A stretch of DNA of 12,282 nt, taken from Parachlamydiaceae bacterium. GTDB taxonomy: Bacteria > Chlamydiota > Chlamydiia > Chlamydiales > Parachlamydiaceae. Below the pieces are notes generated by a model. It ran no database searches. It had not been told where the DNA came from and saw only the letters and a program-made list of their open reading frames with translations. Shown piece by piece: positions 1 to 6,078 of this stretch (positions within the stretch are counted from its first letter, which is position 1; every line of letters begins with the position of its first letter). A program made the translations under genes and the position numbers. The stretch is taken from positions 1-12,282 of the forward strand of contig JACDDG010000030.1 of the NCBI GenBank assembly GCA_013817115.1. The letters are read 5' to 3'.

Positions 1-1
1 A

Positions 2-43
2 AGATTTGAAGTTGATGAATGGCTTGCAGAGGCGTTTAGATAA
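2..43 (+). CDS. C-terminal end of a possible upstream gene (partial)
   Basis: The reading frame from base 2 is open for 13 codons and ends at a TAA at 41-43. It gives the peptide RFEVDEWLAEAFR, which has a normal protein-like composition. The frame starting at base 3 is also open for a similar distance, to 50, so the choice of frame rests only on composition. No function can be assigned from so short a tail. Confidence 0.25.
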   Translation, partial: RFEVDEWLAEAFR

Positions 44-417
44 TGTATAACCTTAATAAGGAAACTGCTATGGAAGAGAAACAGAATCACTTACAGAGGG
101 GAAATTCGAAGAATTTCTGACACGCCAAAGGCACAGAAGAGTAACCATCTAGATTTCATTTCAAATGAATCCATTCACTTTAAAAACACATGCTAAAAAG
201 GTTCATTACAAAGGTAAGCGTAATGTCACTTTCATTTTTTTTTAACCGCAGGAGCTTTCTATTCTTTTTTAGAAAGCATATAGAGTTAAGATTGGTGCCC
301 GAAGACACTTTACAGTCCGCATGATATCGGTATAACAATCCAGACTGAAGCGTAGTGCAGGAATGCGAATTTATAGAATTGAAGGTGTAATTTTGACGAT
401 ATTCTAGCCAAGTTTGT
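44..417. other. Non-coding stretch with a small hairpin and possible repeat remnant
   Basis: No credible gene is seen here. An 8-bp inverted repeat, GCTTTCTA at 254-261 and TAGAAAGC at 270-277, encloses a T-rich loop. Bases 242-260 match 17 of 19 positions of the dispersed repeat found at 4393-4475 and 11076-11158 (the part ending in GGAGCTTTCT), and a CGGTATAA at 328-335 resembles the end of that repeat. This may be a decayed third copy. A long minus-strand frame over 180-563 runs through the tRNA and is not a gene. Confidence 0.4.
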
Positions 418-450
418 CCTCCATATTTTTTAGTAAAAAAAATATGGAGG
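418..450 (-). terminator. Perfect 14-bp hairpin at the tRNA 3' end, likely terminator or processing signal
   Basis: Bases 418-431 are exactly complementary to 437-450, with a 5-base loop at 432-436. On the minus strand the tRNA 3' end runs directly into a T-rich tract, then the loop, then an A-rich arm ending in GGAGG. The outer six bases of the stem (445-450) belong to the tRNA acceptor 3' strand, so the hairpin competes with acceptor pairing in the precursor. A T-rich stem just after a tRNA fits termination or 3' processing. A classical U-tract after the stem is absent. Confidence 0.45.
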
Positions 451-531
451 AGGTGGGATTCGAACCCACGGTACGCGTTAACGTACACACGCTTTCCAAG
501 CGTGCTCCTTAAGCCACTCGGACACTCCTCC
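445..531 (-). tRNA. tRNA-Ser (anticodon GGA)
   Basis: On the minus strand the acceptor 5' strand GGAGGAG (531-525) pairs with CTCCTCC (452-446), and the discriminator A is the complement of base 445. The anticodon arm CACGC-TTGGAAA-GCGTG gives anticodon GGA, which reads UCC and UCU serine codons. A long variable arm, based on GTACG pairing with CGTAC, marks it as a class II tRNA. The T arm is GTGGG-TTCGAAT-CCCAC. CCA is not encoded in the gene; the next bases are TAT. All arms pair well, so the gene appears functional. Confidence 0.95.
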
Positions 532-541
532 AGAAGAGACA

Positions 542-570
542 ATATTAGTTTACATGAATGCACATTTACA
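542..570 (-). promoter_or_regulatory. Candidate promoter of the tRNA-Ser gene
   Basis: On the minus strand a TAATAT (547-542) lies about 10 bases before the tRNA 5' end, and TGTAAA (570-565) sits 17 bases upstream of it. The -10 is fair and the -35 poor, so this is a positional guess. Confidence 0.25.
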
Positions 571-571
571 G

Positions 572-600
572 TTCAAGCTAAAGATGCAATAGAGTACAAT
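572..600 (+). promoter_or_regulatory. Candidate promoter of the metal transporter operon
   Basis: TACAAT at 595-600 matches five of six positions of a sigma-70-type -10 box. TTCAAG at 572-577, 17 bases upstream, is a weak -35. The pair lies 27 bases before the start codon at 628. No clear Zur- or DtxR-type operator palindrome was seen. Confidence 0.25.
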
Positions 601-627
601 GAATTTAAAGTAATCAAAGGACTGCAA

Positions 628-1509
628 ATGGCCCGAAATTTTCTCGCTTTATTTTTCTCCCTATTAGCGTTACTAAATATAAATCTATCGGCTAATCCTA
701 CCCAGGCCACGGCGATTCCCTATATCCTAGTGAGTGTTGCTCCGGACAAATTTTTTGTAGAGAAAATTTCCGGAGATACCGTTAAAGTTGAATTGATGGT
801 TCCTGCCGGAGCTAGCTCACACACTTTTGAGCCTACACCGAAACAAATGCTAAACGCCAGCCATGCTGACATCTGGTTTCAAATAGGAGAAAGTTTTGAA
901 ACTCGTGCAAGCAGAGCTCTTCAAGGGCATAATCCTAAATTAACTCTCATTGACTTGCGCAAAGGAGTCGATCTCATCATTGACGAAGAAGGAGGCGGGT
1001 GCCACTGCTCCGCTCATGCCAAAGAATGCTGCGTTGATCCCCATTTTTGGTTAAGCGCTAGACAAGCCAAGATTCAAGCGCGCACGATTGCCGACGCGTT
1101 GACTCAGCGCTACCCCCAACATGCGCAACTTTATGCAAAAAATCTTCATTCATTTATTCAAGAATTAGAGGAATTAAACAAAGAGATCGAAGCGAAGCTA
1201 GCCCCCTTACAAAATCGCACCATCATGGTATCCCACCCTGCCTACGCCTACTTTTGCCGAGATTATGCCCTTAAGCAATTGTCTATTGAATTTGAAGGTA
1301 AAGACCCCTCTCCACGACAATTGACAAACGTGCTAACACGTGCACGCCACGCCGGTATCAAAACTGTTTTTATTCAAATGCAATATAATAACAAAGGAGC
1401 GTTACTTATCGCTAAAGAGCTTGGCGCTAAGGTTGTAACTCTTGATCCTTATGCAGAAGATTATTTTACCATGATGCGCGAAGTGGCTTCCCATTTTGCG
1501 GCTCAATAG
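628..1509 (+). CDS. Metal ABC transporter substrate-binding protein (ZnuA/TroA family)
   Basis: This 293-residue exported protein should capture Zn2+ or Mn2+ in the periplasm and pass it to the permease encoded downstream. A hydrophobic signal segment covers roughly residues 5-21, with probable cleavage near residues 22-30 and no lipobox. Family metal ligands are recognisable: H65 (SSHTFEP), H139 (DPHFWLS), H203 (VSHPAYAYF) and D273 (TLDPYAEDYF). A Cys/His-rich insertion just before the second ligand carries C125, H126, C127, H130, C134 and C135, where ZnuA proteins often have a His-rich loop. The start at 628 is preferred because AAAGGA lies 6 bases upstream and the signal peptide begins there; longer frames run back into the tRNA. 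The ATPase gene follows after 13 bases. From memory it corresponds to C. trachomatis CT415. Zinc is the likelier substrate, but manganese is possible. Confidence 0.9.
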   Translation: MARNFLALFFSLLALLNINLSANPTQATAIPYILVSVAPDKFFVEKISGDTVKVELMVPAGASSHTFEPTPKQMLNASHADIWFQIGESFETRASRALQGHNPKLTLIDLRKGVDLIIDEEGGGCHCSAHAKECCVDPHFWLSARQAKIQARTIADALTQRYPQHAQLYAKNLHSFIQELEELNKEIEAKLAPLQNRTIMVSHPAYAYFCRDYALKQLSIEFEGKDPSPRQLTNVLTRARHAGIKTVFIQMQYNNKGALLIAKELGAKVVTLDPYAEDYFTMMREVASHFAAQ

Positions 1510-1522
1510 TTATAGGTAAAAT

Positions 1523-2260
1523 ATGGACAACACAAACCCTAATCCAATTTGTTGCGAAAATCTCTCTTTTGCCTACGATGACACATCCATACTCAAAAAT
1601 ATTTCGTTCACTATATATCCTGGTGAATCTGTGGGTATTATTGGGCCCAATGGTGGAGGAAAGACAACCCTTCTTAAGCTTATCATGGGATTTCTAAAAC
1701 CAACTACTGGAAAAATTTCGCTGTTTGGTTCTAGCCCCCAACAAGCAATTAATGAAATTGGGTATGTCCCCCAAGTAATGCGTTTTGACCGACAATTCCC
1801 CATTTCGGTTTACGAGCTAGCCCTATCCGGTAGACTTTCAAGGCTCCCTTGGTATGGTGTATATAATAAAGAAGATCATCAAATTACAAATGACATTCTT
1901 GAAAATCTCGAATTAACACCATTTAAACATTGTGCTTTTGGCACCCTTTCAGGAGGACAAGCGCAAAGGGTCCTTATCGCTCGCGCTTTGGTTTCGCAAC
2001 CTAAATTGTTGCTGCTTGATGAACCCACTGCCAATGTCGATGTCAAAGCTGAAGCCAAAATATATGAACTGCTAAAAGAGCTGCGTGGGAAAATAACCAT
2101 TGTCATGGTAACACATGATTTAAGTACCGCCATTGATCAAGTTCAAAGGGTCTTATGTGTTCAGAAGACACTATTGTCACTTCTTCCCGAAGAGGTTTGT
2201 GAACATTTTGCTCTTGGACTATACCACAAGCCCTTAATTAATCTGGATAAAAAACTATGA
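1523..2260 (+). CDS. Metal ABC transporter ATP-binding protein
   Basis: This 245-residue cytoplasmic ATPase powers metal uptake with its neighbours. The full motif set is present: Walker A GPNGGGKT at 41-48, Q-loop VPQ at 82-84, signature LSGGQ at 142-146, Walker B LLLLDEP at 162-168 and the H-loop histidine at 198 (VTHD). The aromatic A-loop position is probably Y18 in FAYDD. Length is normal for the ZnuC/TroB/MntB class. The ribosome binding site is weak (AGG in ATAGGTAAAAT), as expected when translation is coupled to the gene ending 13 bases upstream. Its stop overlaps the permease start in an ATGA (2257-2260). It resembles C. trachomatis CT416. The family fixes the role as metal import but not the exact metal. 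Confidence 0.93.
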   Translation: MDNTNPNPICCENLSFAYDDTSILKNISFTIYPGESVGIIGPNGGGKTTLLKLIMGFLKPTTGKISLFGSSPQQAINEIGYVPQVMRFDRQFPISVYELALSGRLSRLPWYGVYNKEDHQITNDILENLELTPFKHCAFGTLSGGQAQRVLIARALVSQPKLLLLDEPTANVDVKAEAKIYELLKELRGKITIVMVTHDLSTAIDQVQRVLCVQKTLLSLLPEEVCEHFALGLYHKPLINLDKKL

Positions 2261-3195
2261 TTTCATTTTTTGAGGCATTGACCGAAAACTCACTTCTTCT
2301 TGCAGCTTTAATTGCAGGCTTAGCGTCTTCTGTTGTAAGTGGAATTATTGGCTCTTATGTTGTTGTTAAACGCATTGTATTTATCAGTGGTAGCATTTCT
2401 CATTCTGTACTGGCCGGCATCGGATTCTGCTTATGGCTTGAACGCACACGAGGAGTAGAATGGGTTTCTCCGCTTTACGGAGCACTTGCTGCTGCGGTAG
2501 CCTCTGCAGTTATTATCGGCTGGATCCGCATCAATTATCGTCAGCGAGAAGATTCTGTAATAGCAGCCCTTTGGTCTATTGGTATGGCTATCGGGGTACT
2601 CTTTATCTCACAAACACCCGGATATAACGTTGAACTTTCAAATCTGTTAGTTGGTAACATCTTGTGGGTGACGCATACTGACTTATACACTCTTATTGCG
2701 CTTGATATCATCATTCTAGCTACAGTTTTGTGCATGCATAAACGTTTTTTAGCTATTTGCTTTGACGAAGAGCAAGCGCAACTTCAAGGTTTGCATGTCA
2801 ATAGTCTTTACATGCTGCTTTTGATTTTAATCGCTCTCTCCATTGTTTTACTCATACAGGTAGTGGGAATCATCTTAGTGATGACAATGCTGACAATTCC
2901 TCCGGCGATAGCAAATCTCTTTACAACTAGTTTATCGAGAATGATGATCGGTGCCGTGCTGATTAATTGCGCTTTTTGTGTGAGTGGAATGGACTTAGCT
3001 TATTATATGGATTGGCCCGGTGGGGCTACAATTGCTCTTGTAGCAGGAATAAGCTATGTTGTTTGCCTACTCCCTTGGGTGCGTCGTTTGTTTACACATG
3101 CAGGAAATCTGTATTTGCCCACCTCCTTGAATTCAAGCCTGGTTAAATCCTTCAAGCATGAAGGAAAGGATGGACCTTATGATTCGACGCATTGA
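2257..3195 (+). CDS. Metal ABC transporter permease (ABC-3 family, ZnuB/TroC-like)
   Basis: This 312-residue polytopic inner-membrane protein forms the channel for the transporter. About eight or nine hydrophobic segments span the length, starting near residue 15. The early stretch SGIIGSYVVVKRIVFISGSI followed by SHSVLAGIG is the conserved ABC-3 permease region. The segment from about residue 200, reading VVGIILVMTMLTIPPAIA, is the matching downstream hallmark. A hydrophilic tail of roughly 30 residues follows the last membrane segment. The start codon overlaps the ATPase stop by four bases and the end overlaps the next gene, so all four genes probably form one message. It resembles C. trachomatis CT417. 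The single permease gene implies a homodimer. Confidence 0.92.
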   Translation: MISFFEALTENSLLLAALIAGLASSVVSGIIGSYVVVKRIVFISGSISHSVLAGIGFCLWLERTRGVEWVSPLYGALAAAVASAVIIGWIRINYRQREDSVIAALWSIGMAIGVLFISQTPGYNVELSNLLVGNILWVTHTDLYTLIALDIIILATVLCMHKRFLAICFDEEQAQLQGLHVNSLYMLLLILIALSIVLLIQVVGIILVMTMLTIPPAIANLFTTSLSRMMIGAVLINCAFCVSGMDLAYYMDWPGGATIALVAGISYVVCLLPWVRRLFTHAGNLYLPTSLNSSLVKSFKHEGKDGPYDSTH

Positions 3196-4354
3196 CCTTT
3201 TTATGCCGCTTCGCAGTCAATATGGTGTTTTGCATTATTTCACTCAGAAACTCTACGAGGCTCTTTTGCGTGCCGGAGTTAATTGTCGTATTCTAGAAGC
3301 TGAAAAGCAAAATCCACGTCCTTTTTTAACTCAGCTTTTTAGCGATCCACCGGATTGCACACTTTCTTTCAACGGAGTTCTCCCCGATGAAGAAGGCCGC
3401 TTTTTGTGTGAAATGTTTAAGATTCCCCATGTTTGCATGTTAGTTGATTCACCCCTTCAATTTATACCTTTGGCGCAAAGCACCTATAATATTATAGAGT
3501 GTGTGGATCGTGGAGCCTGCCGGTTTTTTAAAAACTTGCAAAATAAGGACACTCTCTTTATCCCACATGCTGCAGATCATGCTCTAACTTATTCAAGCAA
3601 GGATGAGCGCCCGCATGAAGTAGTGGTATTAGCTTCATGTATTGATTATGAAGAAATCGCAGAAAACTGGAAAGCTCAACACCCGAAACCCTTATTGGAC
3701 GCAATTTTAGAAGCTGCAAGAATAACTCTTGCAGATCAAAAGACATATTTTGCTGACGCTTTGGTACAAGCAGTAGATACTTGCATTAAGAAACATTCTG
3801 AAATCGATATTCAAGAGATCGATTTTATTACCATTCTAGATGAACTTGAAGCATATATTATCGGTTACGATCGTATGAGTCTTATAAGATCAATCTCCGA
3901 TGCACCTATCGACATATATGGAAATACTAAAGATCTATGGCAAAAATATGTTGGCAATCAATCTAATTGCATCGTGCACGACTCCTTACCTTTTGAAGAA
4001 GCTTTTAAAAAGATGAAAGAAGCTAAGATTTTATTAAATAGCTTCATTGTGACCAAGGAAGGGGGCCATGAGAGGATCTATTCGGGGATGTGCTGTGGCG
4101 CAGTAGTTATTACCAATGAAAATGGTTTCATGAAGGAGACTTTTGAAGATGGAGAGAACATTGTTTTTTATACTGAGCAAACCCTAGATATCATCAACAA
4201 CAGAGTCAACGATCTGTTAACGAATGAACCTAAACGCGCTGCCATTGCTAGAGCAGGCTCTAAAGTTGTTCACGAACGCCACACATGGGACCAGCGGGTA
4301 GAAACATTGCTGAAAGAATTGGAGGCACTTATTGTGCCGCCTAATAAGTTGTAG
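3179..4354 (+). CDS. CgeB-like glycosyltransferase family protein
   Basis: The 391-residue soluble protein looks like a GT-B glycosyltransferase of the CgeB/DUF3880 type. The N-terminal half starts with a Rossmann-like strand (MIRRIDLFMP) and contains FIPHAADHAL near 127-136. The C-terminal half has the best marker, GGHERIYSGMCCGAVVITNE at 295-314, followed by FEDGENIVFY at 322-331 and a closing HTWDQR at 368-373. These match the Glyco_trans_1_2 region that holds the nucleotide-sugar site. Of the ATGs at 3158, 3170 and 3179, the last is preferred because AAGGAAAGG lies about 10 bases before it; this gives a 17-base overlap with the permease gene. The substrate is unknown. Linkage to metal uptake may simply reflect operon position, since no functional link is visible. 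Confidence 0.75.
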   Translation: MIRRIDLFMPLRSQYGVLHYFTQKLYEALLRAGVNCRILEAEKQNPRPFLTQLFSDPPDCTLSFNGVLPDEEGRFLCEMFKIPHVCMLVDSPLQFIPLAQSTYNIIECVDRGACRFFKNLQNKDTLFIPHAADHALTYSSKDERPHEVVVLASCIDYEEIAENWKAQHPKPLLDAILEAARITLADQKTYFADALVQAVDTCIKKHSEIDIQEIDFITILDELEAYIIGYDRMSLIRSISDAPIDIYGNTKDLWQKYVGNQSNCIVHDSLPFEEAFKKMKEAKILLNSFIVTKEGGHERIYSGMCCGAVVITNENGFMKETFEDGENIVFYTEQTLDIINNRVNDLLTNEPKRAAIARAGSKVVHERHTWDQRVETLLKELEALIVPPNKL

Positions 4355-4392
4355 TGTACAAGAAGCGGATAGCAAGCGTAGAACGGGGCAAA

Positions 4393-4475
4393 ATAATATG
4401 GGGCTGTTTTTGATCGCTTAATCGCGGGAGCTTTCTCTTTGCCAAAAACCAACATTTGAACGCACTTCGGTATAA
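4393..4475 (+). repeat. Dispersed repeat, single-arm copy
   Basis: These 83 bases align without gaps to 11076-11158 with four mismatches. The aligned part includes the segments TGATCGCTTAATCGCGGGAG and CGCACTTCGGTATAA. At 11001-11158 the same sequence is the right half of a palindrome; here the left half is missing. It lies about 40 bases after the end of the glycosyltransferase gene. Confidence 0.85.
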
Positions 4476-4551
4476 TCACTTCAATGCCGGAGGCCTTTTT
4501 ATCTGTCCTCCGAGTCTCGCATCCGCTCGTAACTCCGACCTGGCTGTAATA

Positions 4552-4598
4552 TGCCGACCTCTTCGGGCCTCAGCAGCATGGTGTAAGTCGGCACTTTT
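4552..4598 (+). terminator. Candidate intrinsic terminator of the transporter-glycosyltransferase operon
   Basis: TGCCGAC (4552-4558) pairs with GTCGGCA (4587-4593) across a 28-base loop, and CTTTTCTT follows directly. The stem is GC-rich in an AT-rich setting. The long loop and the distance of about 200 bases from the last stop codon reduce confidence. It could instead be part of a structured RNA or repeat remnant. Confidence 0.35.
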
Positions 4599-4731
4599 CT
4601 TAGACTCTAAGAACCAAAGCTTTTATTTTCATTATTTAAAACCAAACATAAAAACAAACAACTATTTGCATTTATTCAGAAATTAGGTTACTATTCTTAC
4701 ATCGTCTTTCTAATAATTAAAGGAATAATAA

Positions 4732-5595
4732 ATGTTTTTAGAACAAATACATGAAACCTCAAAGTTCAATATTAATAATCTCAAAGAGCGCAATTCTGCC
4801 AGAACTAGTACTGCCGGCCAACTCCTATATGATGTAGCTATTTCAACATTAAAGGAAGCGGCAATTGCTGCAGCTATGTCAACAATAACATGCCTTTTTG
4901 TTGCAACTAACGGAATCCCTCTTTTAATTACAACTACAATAGCCTTTGTAGCATTGAATGCAATAATTCGATCGGTTAGGGCTATTTTGCTGTACAAATT
5001 GCATCAGCTGGAACAAAATTATCCAACGGATGATTCATCTATCTACTTTTATAAAAACGCTATAGAGCTAACGGAGTGGCTATGTCCTTTCAATTTTGGG
5101 GTTTTCCATATGTTGACAACAGGAATTGTTATACATGAAGCAGGTCATGCCATTGCCGCTCTCTTAGTCTTTCAAAGATCAAATCCTGTTATAGAAGTTA
5201 TTCCAGGGGTAGGGGGAGTAACGAGAATCATGCAAGGACCCTTAACAAAACTAGGAAGCTGGTTAGGTGCAAATAATTCATACATTTTTGTAGTTGCTGC
5301 GGGTCCTGCCCTTGCAATTATATCGTCAACAGCTCTAATTATATTTTCGCATCTACTTCAAACGGATCATCCCGAAGCATCAAAGATACTTTTAGGTGCA
5401 TCCCTTATAAATATTGGATCGCATATTATTTACGCCATATCTGCTTTATGGGAAACGCGTATGAATTCCGGTCATGATTTTATGCAACTTTGGGCAATAG
5501 CTAATATTCATCCAGTCGTATCCGCGATTGCGCTGGTAGTGCTTCCTATATTTGCTAAACTGGTCTTAGTAAGTGTGGATGCGTTATCTGGGTAA
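4732..5595 (+). CDS. Membrane protein with site-2-protease (M50)-like zinc motif
   Basis: This 287-residue protein is predicted to be an integral membrane metalloprotease. The motif HEAGH at 135-139 lies within a hydrophobic segment (TGIVIHEAGHAIAALLVF), as in S2P/M50 proteases, where the two histidines bind zinc and the glutamate is catalytic. AAGPALAII at 189-197 resembles the M50 AGP motif. NSGHDF at 245-250 offers an aspartate (D249) as third ligand, though the usual LDG form is absent. Further hydrophobic segments lie near residues 42-78, 185-207, 222-240 and 262-280. No PDZ domain is present, so it is unlike RseP. A good AAAGGA site precedes the start. It stands alone between non-coding regions, so neighbours give no clue to its substrate. 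An inactive homologue is possible. Confidence 0.65.
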   Translation: MFLEQIHETSKFNINNLKERNSARTSTAGQLLYDVAISTLKEAAIAAAMSTITCLFVATNGIPLLITTTIAFVALNAIIRSVRAILLYKLHQLEQNYPTDDSSIYFYKNAIELTEWLCPFNFGVFHMLTTGIVIHEAGHAIAALLVFQRSNPVIEVIPGVGGVTRIMQGPLTKLGSWLGANNSYIFVVAAGPALAIISSTALIIFSHLLQTDHPEASKILLGASLINIGSHIIYAISALWETRMNSGHDFMQLWAIANIHPVVSAIALVVLPIFAKLVLVSVDALSG

Positions 5596-5791
5596 TTTTT
5601 TGCCTGGATAGAGTACGGATGCTATGAGGCTTACATACTGTTTTCTTTTGCGTTTCTTTGCGCCTTTGCGTTAAAATTTCGGGGCCTATAAATTTTAACG
5701 CAAAGGCGCAAAGACGCAAAGAAACGCAAAGGAAAATATAGTTGACCCATTTTTTTGGACAGAAAATTCAATCTACTTTGCTTTCTTCTCA
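5596..5791. other. Convergent intergenic region
   Basis: The region separates the plus-strand membrane protein gene from the minus-strand pair that ends at 5792. It holds the large GCAAAG palindrome (5647-5730) and, at 5739-5763, a sequence resembling the end of an IS3-family element. No gene is seen. The palindrome could terminate transcription from both sides. Confidence 0.5.
5647..5730. repeat. Palindromic GCAAAG-unit repeat
   Basis: The left arm at 5647-5679 is complementary to the right arm at 5690-5730, with a GC-containing 10-base spacer (5680-5689). The right arm carries GCAAAG at 5700, 5708, 5716 and 5726, a roughly octameric spacing. It has one unit more than the left arm, so about 8 bases loop out. 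Short repeats of this composition (CGCAAAG plus a purine) are known from intergenic DNA of many unrelated bacteria. Transcribed, it would form a stem of over 30 pairs. Confidence 0.8.
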
Positions 5792-6058
5792 CTAAAGTGT
5801 TGCATAAACCGGACGCTTACGAAGCTCATCACTCACATCGACCACTTCTTCCGGAACAAGCTTAAAATCATTTAATGGACCCGGTAATGTAGAGGCGTCA
5901 TCGATCACACACACATCCCCAACAGGGTATTTCTGACTTTCGATGGACGCCAAACATCTCTCAATCCAATCAGGACAGTTGAAAGAAGGTACAACAATTT
6001 TAAAATTAATTTGTGCAGCAGGTTCATTCTTTTCAGACTTTTCATTTGTTTTATTCAT
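5792..6058 (-). pseudogene. Truncated family-2 glycosyltransferase (N-terminal fragment)
   Basis: Only 88 residues are encoded. After a charged leader (about 1-18), FKIVVPSFNCPDWIERCLAS and then SIESQKYPVGDVCVIDDAST, ending at residue 57, match the first nucleotide-binding unit of GT2 enzymes, including the VIDDAS aspartates. A normal GT2 domain needs over 200 residues with a later DXD and catalytic aspartate. Here the homology stops after DAST and about 30 unrelated residues follow. It is therefore probably a remnant. The start looks genuine: AAGGA lies about 10 bases upstream, and it begins 20 bases after the leucine dehydrogenase stop, so the fragment is probably still co-transcribed. An IS-end-like sequence lies just beyond its stop (5739-5763). 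An intentional short protein cannot be excluded. Confidence 0.6.
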
Positions 6059-6078
6059 TTCAATCGATTCCTTAACCC

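Larger units (their letters stand above)
4355..4731. other. Intergenic region with repeat copy and GC-rich structured block
   Basis: No credible gene is seen. The left part carries a one-arm copy of the dispersed repeat (4393-4475). Bases 4482-4600 are more GC-rich than the surroundings and contain several short complementary segments, including the stem at 4552-4593 and a small CTTAGA/TCTAAG hairpin at 4599-4611. From about 4612 the DNA turns AT-rich and probably holds the promoter of the gene at 4732. AAAGGA about 8 bases before 4732 serves as its ribosome binding site. Confidence 0.5.

Noticed and set aside
70..120. 16-codon frame with an upstream AAGGA
   Set aside because: Too short to support as a gene and with no recognised leader-peptide features such as a run of one regulatory codon.
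180..563. 127-codon minus-strand frame
   Set aside because: It runs straight through the tRNA-Ser gene; its PSGLRSTLGKR and RGFESHL stretches are translated tRNA sequence, and no family resemblance exists outside it.
502..627. Upstream extension of the metal-binding protein gene
   Set aside because: The first codons overlap the tRNA; a ribosome binding site and signal peptide begin at 628.
4456..4686. 76-codon plus-strand frame after the glycosyltransferase
   Set aside because: It starts inside the dispersed repeat, has no ribosome binding site and covers the hairpin-rich block; composition is not protein-like.
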